A DNA stretch of 23,267 nucleotides from CAYZDV01 sp964477275 (lineage in GTDB: Bacteria; Acidobacteriota; Aminicenantia; Aminicenantales; Aminicenantaceae). This document shows positions 15,652 through 22,432 of the stretch, one piece after another; positions within the stretch are counted from its first letter, which is position 1, and every line of letters begins with the position of its first letter. The notes beneath the pieces are model-generated. The model did not search any database. It was given only the letters and a program-made list of their open reading frames with translations, and was not told the origin of the DNA. The stretch covers positions 1 through 23,267 of the forward strand of contig CAYZDV010000017.1 in NCBI GenBank assembly GCA_964477275.1, written 5' to 3'. Made by a program: the position numbers and the translations under genes.

Positions 15652-16551
15652 TTATCTCTCTTCGCTCTCGCCGGGAAAACGGCGCATCCTGAGCAGCATA
15701 AACACCTGGCCGAAGAGGATGACCACTCCTCCCGATATTGTCCGCAGCGAGGGAATCTCCCGGAGGAAGAGAAAGGCGAAGATGATGCCGTAGACCGGCT
15801 CGAGGAAGTGGATCAAGCTTGCGGTCTGAGCCCTGATCTTTTTCATCCCCTCAATGAAAAGAGTGTGCGAACCGGCCGTGCAGATGACTCCCAGGACCAC
15901 AAGGAGAAGGATATCCCTCGTGGTCAGCAGGGGCCTGAGCACAAAAAAAAGGGGGAGGAGGAAGAGGGTGGCGAAGAAATCCTGGTAGAAGGCCACAAGG
16001 AGGCTGGAATACCGCTGGGCCAGCTTCCGGTTGGCGATGGTCAGCAGGGCAAAAGTCAGCCCTGAAAGGAGACCCCAGAGGACTCCCGCAAATGTGGAAT
16101 CAGAGAGTTCGAAGCGGGGGATGATGAGGAAAACCCCGCTGAGGCAGAACAGCGAGAAGAAAACGTTTGTTTTGACCAGTTTTTCCCGGAGGAGAAGCGG
16201 CTCGAGAAAAGTGGTGAAGACCGGGTAGGTGGAGAAGGAGAGAAGTCCCACTGCCACAGTGGAGACCTGGATCGACTGGAAAAAAGATACCCAGTGGGCA
16301 GAAAGGATCAGCCCGAGGAGGACAAAATAAGCGAAGACATTCCTGCCTTCGACCTTCATGCCCTTCCCCGAGACCCGGAGAATCAGGGCCAGGGTCAGGC
16401 TGGCGAAGAAGACCCTGCCGAGCACGATGAGGAAAGGCGAAAGAGCGAGCCATTTCCCAAAGAGCCCGGCCAGGCCGAAGAGGAGCACGGCCAGGTGGAT
16501 TTCGACGAGGGATGCTGACGGGGCCGATTTCTGGGAGGAATTTCTCTTCAT
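15652..16551 (-). CDS. EamA/DMT-family permease (10 TM)
   Basis: 299 residues with about ten hydrophobic helices arranged as two EamA repeats (roughly 15-140 and 155-285). The second repeat has the typical ending in which HFLEPVYGIIFAFLFLREIPS is followed by a Gly-rich helix. Family members export or import amino acids, nucleosides and other small metabolites across the inner membrane; the substrate here cannot be told. The start at 16551 has a CAGGGAGA ribosome site. It is convergent with the lipoprotein gene (about 147 bases between stops) and divergent from dnaX. A TAAAAT-like -10 lies just upstream, but without a recognisable -35. Confidence 0.88.
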   Translation of the reverse strand: MKRNSSQKSAPSASLVEIHLAVLLFGLAGLFGKWLALSPFLIVLGRVFFASLTLALILRVSGKGMKVEGRNVFAYFVLLGLILSAHWVSFFQSIQVSTVAVGLLSFSTYPVFTTFLEPLLLREKLVKTNVFFSLFCLSGVFLIIPRFELSDSTFAGVLWGLLSGLTFALLTIANRKLAQRYSSLLVAFYQDFFATLFLLPLFFVLRPLLTTRDILLLVVLGVICTAGSHTLFIEGMKKIRAQTASLIHFLEPVYGIIFAFLFLREIPSLRTISGGVVILFGQVFMLLRMRRFPGESEER

Positions 16552-16744
16552 TCTGTCTCCCTGCTTATGACATTTTAGCCATTTTCACCCCGAAATGCCA
16601 TTTGCCGCGATCCTTCAGGGGTCATGAAACCCGAGATGAATTGATCTCTAACCGCCCGGTAACCGGACATCCGCAGCGCTCAGGCTTTGTCTTCGATGGC
16701 CGGGAATCCGACCGGGAAGAGACCTTCCCCCGGCAAAAAAATTT

Positions 16745-16775
16745 TTGAATTGAGCCGGAGTTGTGATAATATAAA
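16745..16775 (+). promoter_or_regulatory. Candidate promoter of dnaX-ybaB-recR
   Basis: The best match is an extended -10, TGT-GATAAT (16762-16770). TATAAA overlaps it at 16770-16775, and TTGAAT lies at 16745-16750 with a non-ideal spacing to either (14 or 19 bases). The transcript would begin around 16776-16782, right at the leader hairpin. Confidence 0.5.
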
Positions 16776-16781
16776 GCTTAA

Positions 16782-16810
16782 AATCAGGAAGGTGTCTTTC
16801 CTGCCTGATT
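16782..16810 (+). promoter_or_regulatory. Stem-loop at the 5' end of the dnaX leader
   Basis: AATCAGG pairs with CCTGATT (7 bp); after one mismatch the stem continues AGG/CCT, closing on a 7-base loop. It sits immediately after the predicted start point and ends 16 bases before the dnaX ATG, which lacks a recognisable Shine-Dalgarno. It could be a 5' stabiliser, a regulatory leader or a protein-binding dyad; it lacks a T-run, so it is not a simple terminator. Confidence 0.5.
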
Positions 16811-16826
16811 CCTTACATCACGCAAA

Positions 16827-18224
16827 ATGACCTATTTGATTTACGCCCGAAAGTACAGGCCCAGAACATTCGAGGAGATGGTCGGCCAGAAACCCGTGGT
16901 CCAGACCCTCAGGAATGCCATCAAAAACAACAGGGTCGCCCATGCCTATATTTTCTCTGGAATGAGAGGGGTGGGAAAAACAACCGCGGCCCGCATCCTG
17001 GCCAAATCCCTGAACTGCCAGCACGGACCGACCGCAACTCCGTGCAACAAGTGCGAATTCTGCACCTCCATCAACGAAGATCGATCGGTGGATGTCCTGG
17101 AAATCGACGGAGCTTCCAACCGGGGCATCGATGAGGTCCGGTCTCTGCGGGAAGGCGTCAAGTACAGACCCATCCACAGCCGGTACAAGGTCATCATCAT
17201 CGATGAAGTCCACATGCTCACCCGTGAGGCCTTCAACGCCCTGCTCAAGACGCTGGAAGAACCCCCTCCCCATACGGTGTTTATCTTTGCCACCACGGAG
17301 TTCCACAAGGTCCCGGCCACCATCATCTCCCGCTGCCAGCACTTTGAGTTCAAAAAAATCTCCCAGAACGACATCATCAAACATCTCCTGGATATCACGG
17401 AGAAAGAGGGCATAACGATTTCCTCTTTCGGTCTCAACCTCATCGCCGAAGCCGCAGACGGAAGCCTGAGAGATGCACAGAGCCTGCTGGACAAGGCCGT
17501 GGCCTTTTCCGGAGAGATCGTCAGAGACGAGGATTTAAAGGAGATCCTGGGAACCATCAACAGGGAGATACTCTTTGCCTTTTCCAGCGCCATCCTCGAT
17601 GAAAAGCCCCAGGAGATATTCCCTCTGGTGGAGAGGGTGATCGAAAATGGGTACGACCTCAGGCACTTTTACAAGGAACTCATCCAGCATTTCCGGAATC
17701 TGCTTCTGGTGAAATCGATCAAAGCTCCCCAGGACCTGCTGCCTCTGAACGAAGAAGATATCCGGGATTTGAAGAACGAAGCGGAGAAAGCCGCTGACGA
17801 GGATTTGCTCCGGCATCTTGTGGCCCTTCAGGATGGCGAGCAGGAGCTGAAGTTTTCCTCTCATCCCCGAATCTATCTGGAGGTCTTTCTGGTCAAACTC
17901 TGCCATTTCAAGAAGATCATCCCGATGAAGGAGCTTCTTCAGGAGCTGGAGGAAATCAAAAGGGAGATGAGAGGGCCAGGCGTCAAGAAAATCGTCCCGG
18001 ATTCGCCCCAGACAGAGAAAGTTCCTTCCGGAGAGCCCGCATCGGACGCTGCTCCTCAGGATGAAGGGAAGATGATTACAGAAGAACCCGGGGAGGTTCA
18101 GGGCAAAAGAGAGAAGGAAATCGAGATGGCCATGAAGGACCCCTCTGTCCGGTCTTTTATGGAAACTTTCAGGGCAAAGGTCATTTCCGTAAAACCCGTC
18201 GAGAGGACAGAGAGAAAAGGATAG
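16827..18224 (+). CDS. dnaX: DNA polymerase III subunit gamma/tau
   Basis: 465 residues. DnaX is the ATPase core of the clamp loader that places the beta clamp on DNA. The N-terminus YLIYARKYRPRTFEEMVGQ is typical. Walker A GMRGVGKT (45-52), a zinc module with Cys64, Cys73, Cys76 and Cys79, the Walker B-like DEVH (126-129) and the SRC sensor/arginine-finger motif (168-170) are all present. After domain III (to about 370) comes a short low-complexity linker and a C-terminal piece (SFMETFRAKVISV) seen in short DnaX proteins; the long tau-type extension of E. coli is missing. It is first in the conserved dnaX-ybaB-recR cluster. The ATG is chosen from family alignment; no strong ribosome site precedes it. 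Confidence 0.96.
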   Translation: MTYLIYARKYRPRTFEEMVGQKPVVQTLRNAIKNNRVAHAYIFSGMRGVGKTTAARILAKSLNCQHGPTATPCNKCEFCTSINEDRSVDVLEIDGASNRGIDEVRSLREGVKYRPIHSRYKVIIIDEVHMLTREAFNALLKTLEEPPPHTVFIFATTEFHKVPATIISRCQHFEFKKISQNDIIKHLLDITEKEGITISSFGLNLIAEAADGSLRDAQSLLDKAVAFSGEIVRDEDLKEILGTINREILFAFSSAILDEKPQEIFPLVERVIENGYDLRHFYKELIQHFRNLLLVKSIKAPQDLLPLNEEDIRDLKNEAEKAADEDLLRHLVALQDGEQELKFSSHPRIYLEVFLVKLCHFKKIIPMKELLQELEEIKREMRGPGVKKIVPDSPQTEKVPSGEPASDAAPQDEGKMITEEPGEVQGKREKEIEMAMKDPSVRSFMETFRAKVISVKPVERTERKG

Positions 18225-18255
18225 AAGACCGTCTTTTCCCTTCAAGGAGAAAACA

Positions 18256-18567
18256 ATGAAAGGCATTGGCAATTTTCAAAAGATGCTCAAAGCCGCAAAG
18301 GAAATGCAGGAGAAGCTCCAGAAAGAACTGGCCGAGATGCGAGTGGAAGGTTCGAGCGGCGGCGGGATGGTGATCGTCACTCTGGACGGCACCAAAAGCC
18401 TGTTGACCCTCCGCATCGACCCTGAAGTCGTCAGCAGGGAGGACGTGGAAATGCTTCAGGACCTGATTGTGGCCGCCTTCAACGATGCCGCTGCCAAGGT
18501 GGATGATGAGATGTCCCAGAAAGTGGGAAGTCTCGGCTCAGGATTGAAGTTCCCGGGACTCTTTTGA
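18256..18567 (+). CDS. ybaB: YbaB/EbfC nucleoid-associated protein
   Basis: 103 residues, family-typical length. It starts with a helical dimer arm (FQKMLKAAKEMQEKLQKEL), followed by the SSGGGMVIVTLDG strand region and the conserved DPEVVSREDVEMLQDLIVAAFNDA helix. YbaB/EbfC dimers bind DNA with little sequence specificity. The gene sits between dnaX and recR as in most bacteria, 31 bases after dnaX, with an AAGGAGA ribosome site. Its stop TGA overlaps the recR ATG by one base (TGATG). Confidence 0.94.
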   Translation: MKGIGNFQKMLKAAKEMQEKLQKELAEMRVEGSSGGGMVIVTLDGTKSLLTLRIDPEVVSREDVEMLQDLIVAAFNDAAAKVDDEMSQKVGSLGSGLKFPGLF

Positions 18568-19172
18568 TGCTCGATCACAGTCATCCTCTGAACCGCCTCA
18601 TCGAAGAGCTGAAGAAAATTCCCAGCATCGGCGCCAAAACCGCCCAGAGAATCGCCTTTTATCTCATCCGGCTCCCCAAAGAGGAGGTGGAAAGCCTGGC
18701 CGAAGCCGTCAGAGATGCCAAACAGAACACATTTTACTGTTCCATCTGCAACAGCCTGACCCACGTCGAACCCTGTGAGTACTGCTCCGACTCCAACCGG
18801 AGCGATGAACTGCTGTGCATCGTCGAAGAACCCTTCAACATCTCTTCCATCGAGAAAACCGAAATTTATCACGGCCGGTACCATGTGCTCCTGGGAGCCC
18901 TCTCCCCATTGAAAGGGATCGGGCCGGACGAACTCCGCATAGAAAAGCTGGTGAAAAGGATCAGAGAGGGCCATTTCAAAGAGGTCATCATCGCCACCAA
19001 CCCCACCGTCGAGGGAGAGGCCACCGCCCTCTTCCTGGTGAAGGCCATCAGGGAGTTCAGGCTGAAAGTGACCCGGCTGGCCATGGGGCTGCCTGTGGGA
19101 TCGGACATCGATTACGCCGACCAGGTGACCATCAGAAAGGCTCTGGAGGGAAGGACAGAATTCAGGGATTGA
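18567..19172 (+). CDS. recR: Recombination protein RecR
   Basis: 201 residues from ATG 18567. RecR works with RecO (and RecF) to load RecA on gapped DNA. It shows the N-terminal helix-hairpin-helix (KIPSIGAKTAQRIAFYL), a C4 zinc finger (Cys58, Cys61, Cys70, Cys73), a Toprim domain from ELLCIVEEP through LLGALSPLKGIGP and ATNPTVEGEAT, and the Walker-like C-terminus GLPVGSDIDYAD. A TTG three bases earlier could extend it by one residue, but ATG in the TGATG overlap with ybaB is the natural coupled start. It is the last gene of the dnaX cluster; no convincing terminator follows in the next 148 bases. Confidence 0.96.
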   Translation: MLDHSHPLNRLIEELKKIPSIGAKTAQRIAFYLIRLPKEEVESLAEAVRDAKQNTFYCSICNSLTHVEPCEYCSDSNRSDELLCIVEEPFNISSIEKTEIYHGRYHVLLGALSPLKGIGPDELRIEKLVKRIREGHFKEVIIATNPTVEGEATALFLVKAIREFRLKVTRLAMGLPVGSDIDYADQVTIRKALEGRTEFRD

Positions 19173-19320
19173 GCGGTGGATAATGGGAAGGAACAGGAGA
19201 GGAAGTTGAGGCCGGAGAGGTTGAACCGACGGTTTGAATCCAGGAGGTTCAGGCTTCACGGTTTTTTCATAAAGAGCAGGGTCATCCAAAAAACAAGCTG
19301 TTTGAGCGAAAGGAGGTGCG

Positions 19321-19896
19321 ATGAAAGAAACAACTGAGATCCGCTGGCACGGCCGGGCCGGTCAGGGTGTGGTCACCGCAGCCGCCACCCTGGCTGATGT
19401 GCTCTCCAGGGAAAAGGACCTGCACGTTCAGGCCTTCCCCGAATTCGGGGCAGAGAAGAGGGGGGCACCGATCCTGGCCTTTAACCGCATCAGCCGGAGG
19501 CCCATCCGTTCCCACAGCCAGGTCTACGAGCCTGATATCGTGGTGGTCACCGACCCCTCTCTGCTGGGCTTGGTGGATATTACCAGCGGGGCTAAAGAGG
19601 ATGCGGTCTTTCTCATGAATACCATTTTCGACGTTGGCCTCATCCGGAAAAAGCTTTCCCTGGACAAAAAGAAGATTTACGTTCTGGATGCGAACAGCAT
19701 TGCCCTGGATGAACTGGGAAGGGCCATTCCCAACGTGCCGATGGTCGCCGCTCTGGTCAAGGTCACGGGAATGATGGACCTGGAGAAGTTCAAGAAGAAC
19801 ATCAGGGTTTCTCTGGCCAAAAAACTGAGGAAGGAGGTTGTGGAGAAGAACATGCGGACCATCGACAGAGCGTTCAAGGAGGTCAAGGAAGGATGA
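19321..19896 (+). CDS. porG: Pyruvate/2-oxoacid:ferredoxin oxidoreductase, gamma subunit
   Basis: 191 residues. It opens with the gamma-domain signature EIRWHGRAGQGVVTAA, followed by AFPEFGAEKRGAP and AFNRIS. The gamma subunit helps bind coenzyme A in the four-subunit oxidoreductase that converts 2-oxoacids plus CoA to acyl-CoA, CO2 and reduced ferredoxin. A strong AAGGAGGTG ribosome site precedes the ATG. It begins a gamma-delta-alpha-beta operon, the order found in Thermotoga (porCDAB). Its stop overlaps the porD ATG by four bases. The 148 bases before it contain an imperfect inverted repeat (TGAACC/GGTTCA) and a run of six Ts (19262-19267), a weak candidate terminator for recR; I see no clear promoter. 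Confidence 0.93.
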   Translation: MKETTEIRWHGRAGQGVVTAAATLADVLSREKDLHVQAFPEFGAEKRGAPILAFNRISRRPIRSHSQVYEPDIVVVTDPSLLGLVDITSGAKEDAVFLMNTIFDVGLIRKKLSLDKKKIYVLDANSIALDELGRAIPNVPMVAALVKVTGMMDLEKFKKNIRVSLAKKLRKEVVEKNMRTIDRAFKEVKEG

Positions 19897-20207
19897 AAAA
19901 AGAAACCTGGAAGGAATTAACCATCGGCACCATTAACCTGGACGCCGGAAACTCGGTCCAGAATCTGACCGGCACCTGGCGTTCCGGGATCAAACCCCAA
20001 TTCATCGAGGAAAACTGCATTCAGTGTCTGTTCTGCTGGCTTTACTGTCCCCATTTTGCCGTCCGCGTGGAAAACGGAGAGGTGAAAGGAATCAATTACG
20101 ACTACTGCACCGGGTGCGGGATCTGTTCTGTGGAGTGTCCGCCCAAGGAGAAAGCCATTGTCATGGTTAAAGAGGAAATCACCCTGGCCGAAGGGAGGGA
20201 AAAATGA
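19893..20207 (+). CDS. porD: Pyruvate:ferredoxin oxidoreductase, delta (ferredoxin-like) subunit
   Basis: 104 residues carrying two [4Fe-4S] motifs: Cys42, Cys45, Cys48 and Cys52 in CIQCLFCWLYCP, and Cys72, Cys75, Cys78 and Cys82 in CTGCGICSVECP. This is the electron-transfer subunit between the thiamine-diphosphate core and external ferredoxin. It overlaps porG upstream and porA downstream by four bases each (ATGA), so all three are translationally coupled. Confidence 0.94.
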   Translation: MKKETWKELTIGTINLDAGNSVQNLTGTWRSGIKPQFIEENCIQCLFCWLYCPHFAVRVENGEVKGINYDYCTGCGICSVECPPKEKAIVMVKEEITLAEGREK

Positions 20208-21385
20208 GCACGCTGAAAACGCTCAACGGAAACCAGACCATTGCTGAAGCTGTCCGGCAGATCGACCCGGATGTGGTGGCCGCTTATCCCATCACCCCCT
20301 CCACGGCCATCGTGGAGACCATCGCCAAGTTTCAGGCCGACGGCCAGATCTCCGGCGAGTTCGTCTGCCCGGAGAGCGAGCACAGCGCGATGAGCGTCTG
20401 CATCGGCGCCGCCTCAGCCGGGGGGAGAGTCATGACCGCCACGGCCTCCCAGGGGCTGGCCCTGATGTGGGAGATGCTCTACATCGCAGCCGGGCTGAGG
20501 CTGCCCATCGTGGCCGCCATCGTCAACCGGTCCCTGAGCGCGCCCATCAACATCCACGGCGACCACAGCGACACCATGGGGGCCCGGGATTCCGGCTGGG
20601 TCCAGATTTATTCGGAAGGATGTCAGGAAGCCTACGATAATTTCATCCAGGCCTTCCGGATCGCGGAGCATCCCGATGTCCGGACTCCGGTTCTGGTCGG
20701 TCTGGACGGCTTCATCATCAGCCACTCCGTGGAAGTCATTCAGGTCGAGGACGACGAGCGGGTCAAGAAGTTCATCGGAGAATACCAACCTGTCTATCCT
20801 CTCCTGGATACGAGCCGGAAGATGACTGTCGGCCCCATCGATTTCACCGATTATTACTTCGAGCACAAACGGAACCAGATTGAGGGTATCGAGAATGCCC
20901 CTCAAATCATCGAGGAAGTGGGAAAGGAGTATGGAAAGAAATTCGGCCGTCCTTACGGCTTCTTCGAAGAATACCGGATGGATGATGCCGAGCTGTGCAT
21001 TGTCGTCATGAGCTCGGCTGCCGGAACCTGCAAGGATGCCGTTGATGAGCTGAGGTCCGAGGGAAAGAGAGTCGGACTCCTCAAACCTCGCGTTTTCCGT
21101 CCTTTTCCCAGTATAAAGATAGCGGAAGCTCTGAAAAAGATGAAGGCGGTGGCGATCCTGGACAGGTCATCCAGCCCCGGAGCCTTCGGTGCGCCGCTGT
21201 TCACCGAGATCCGCTCCGCCCTCTTCGACTACTCCGAGCGCCCCCATATTGTGAATTATGTCTACGGCCTCGGAGGAAGAGACATTATGGTCGAGCACTT
21301 CAAGGAAGTTGCCCTCAAGCTGGAAAGAATCGCGGAAACAGGAAAAGTGGAGGAGAGGCTGGGCTACATCAATTTGAGAGAGTAA
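20204..21385 (+). CDS. porA: Pyruvate:ferredoxin oxidoreductase, alpha subunit
   Basis: 393 residues, normal for the separate alpha subunit. It contains the pyrimidine-binding domain of the thiamine-diphosphate site (AAYPITPSTAIVE, 26-38; CPESEHSAMSVCIGAASAG; ATASQGLALMWEML) and the second transketolase-like domain with SSAAGTCKDAVDELR and LKPRVFRPFPS. It pairs with PorB to form the active site. Pyruvate is the likely main substrate by similarity to POR, but related alpha subunits act on branched-chain 2-oxoacids, and 2-oxobutyrate is commonly accepted. It starts in the ATGA overlap with porD; porB follows after 11 bases. Confidence 0.93.
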   Translation: MSTLKTLNGNQTIAEAVRQIDPDVVAAYPITPSTAIVETIAKFQADGQISGEFVCPESEHSAMSVCIGAASAGGRVMTATASQGLALMWEMLYIAAGLRLPIVAAIVNRSLSAPINIHGDHSDTMGARDSGWVQIYSEGCQEAYDNFIQAFRIAEHPDVRTPVLVGLDGFIISHSVEVIQVEDDERVKKFIGEYQPVYPLLDTSRKMTVGPIDFTDYYFEHKRNQIEGIENAPQIIEEVGKEYGKKFGRPYGFFEEYRMDDAELCIVVMSSAAGTCKDAVDELRSEGKRVGLLKPRVFRPFPSIKIAEALKKMKAVAILDRSSSPGAFGAPLFTEIRSALFDYSERPHIVNYVYGLGGRDIMVEHFKEVALKLERIAETGKVEERLGYINLRE

Positions 21386-21396
21386 AGGAGAGAGAG

Positions 21397-22323
21397 ATGG
21401 CCAAACTCAAAGATTTAGCAGCGATGGAAGATCGACTGGTCGCCGGGCATGGCATGTGCCTGGGGTGCGGAATTCCCCTCATCTTCAAGGTGGTGTTGAG
21501 GGCGACCGAAGACCCGGTTATCATCGCCAACGCCACTGGCTGCCTGGAAGTCTGCACCACGATCTTTCCCCGGACTTCGTGGAACTGCACCTGGATTCAC
21601 AGCGCTTTCGAGAACGCGGCAGCCACCATTGCCGGCGTGGAAGCCATGTATAAAGTCATGAAGAAAAAGGGAAAAATCTCTCCGGACAAAAAAATCAAGT
21701 TTCTGGGCGTGGGCGGTGACGGCGGGACCTACGACATCGGTCTCCAGGCGCTCTCCGGAGCCATGGAGCGGGGGCATGACATCGTTTATCTCTGTTACGA
21801 CAACAATGCCTACGCCAACACCGGAGGCCAGAGGTCTTCGGCCACTCCCATGGGCGCGTCGACCACCACCTCGCCCGAAGGGACCAAGAGTCCCGGAAAG
21901 ATACAGTGGCGGAAAGACCTGACCGGAATCATGGCCGCCCATGACATTCCCTATGCGGCCCAGGCCAGCCCTTTCCGCTGGCAGGATCTCTACAACAAGG
22001 CCAAGAAGGCATTCGAGGTGGAAGGCCCCGCTTTTCTCAATGTCCTCTGCGTCTGCCCCACCGAGTGGAAATACGACGAGTCTCAGGGTGTCCGGCTGGC
22101 CCAGCTGGCCACGGATACCTGCTTCTGGCCCCTTTACGAGGTGGAAAACGGCAAATACAGGATCAACTACAAGCCCAAAGAAAAAAAGCCTGTCCTCGAT
22201 TGGATCAAGTCTCAGGGCCGGTTCCGTCATCTGTTCAAGGAGGAAAACGCATGGATGCTCGAGGAATTCCAGAAAAAGGTGGACAGGGACTGGGAAAGGC
22301 TGAACAGGCTGGCCGGCCTGTGA
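21397..22323 (+). CDS. porB: Pyruvate:ferredoxin oxidoreductase, beta subunit
   Basis: 308 residues. This subunit binds the diphosphate of TPP and one [4Fe-4S] cluster. The TPP/Mg motif is GDGGTYDIG (107-115), followed by DNNAYANTGGQRSSATP (135-151). The cluster cysteines are Cys21 and Cys24 (CLGC), Cys49 and Cys218 or Cys220. The segment NTGGQRSSATPMGASTTTSP is the form seen in pyruvate oxidoreductases rather than 2-oxoglutarate or indolepyruvate enzymes. Last of the four por genes. An AAAGGAGAGAGAG ribosome region precedes the ATG. Confidence 0.94.
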   Translation: MAKLKDLAAMEDRLVAGHGMCLGCGIPLIFKVVLRATEDPVIIANATGCLEVCTTIFPRTSWNCTWIHSAFENAAATIAGVEAMYKVMKKKGKISPDKKIKFLGVGGDGGTYDIGLQALSGAMERGHDIVYLCYDNNAYANTGGQRSSATPMGASTTTSPEGTKSPGKIQWRKDLTGIMAAHDIPYAAQASPFRWQDLYNKAKKAFEVEGPAFLNVLCVCPTEWKYDESQGVRLAQLATDTCFWPLYEVENGKYRINYKPKEKKPVLDWIKSQGRFRHLFKEENAWMLEEFQKKVDRDWERLNRLAGL

Positions 22324-22387
22324 GAGATGACGCCGGCCGATGATTTCCGCAAGAAGTTCGGAAAGAGATAATGCCGGATTTTGACTC

Positions 22388-22416
22388 CTCGGGACTGTCC
22401 TCGTGTTCGTCCCGGG
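22388..22416 (+). promoter_or_regulatory. Stem-loop upstream of the MR/MLE-family gene
   Basis: CTCGGGAC (22388-22395) pairs with GTCCCGGG (22409-22416), eight pairs including one G-U, around a 13-base loop. No T-run follows, so it is not a standard terminator. It lies between the por operon and the next ribosome site (AGGGAGG, 22421-22427) and could be a processing or attenuation structure. Its function is unknown. Confidence 0.35.
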
Positions 22417-22432
22417 AAGAAGGGAGGCATCC

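Larger units (their letters stand above)
16552..16826. other. Divergent intergenic region between the EamA permease and dnaX
   Basis: 275 bases without a gene. It holds the candidate dnaX promoter and leader hairpin (listed separately) and a second hairpin at 16712-16733 (GGGAAG/CTTCCC with an AGAC loop, extended by CC/GG across a bulge), followed by seven As and five Ts. That hairpin has no obvious upstream gene to terminate on the plus strand, and no U-run on the minus strand, so its role is unclear. Confidence 0.5.

Noticed and set aside
17346..17362. Run of seven As in dnaX as a possible tau/gamma frameshift site
   Set aside because: It lies inside the ATPase domain rather than at its end, with no matching downstream frame. 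A shift here would destroy the protein rather than give a gamma form.
19221..19267. Terminator after recR
   Set aside because: The inverted repeat TGAACC/GGTTCA has an 18-base loop and sits 10 bases from the T-run, too weak to list as a feature.
22327..22371. 14-codon frame after porB (MTPADDFRKKFGKR)
   Set aside because: Too short, with no clear ribosome site and no recognisable similarity; probably chance.
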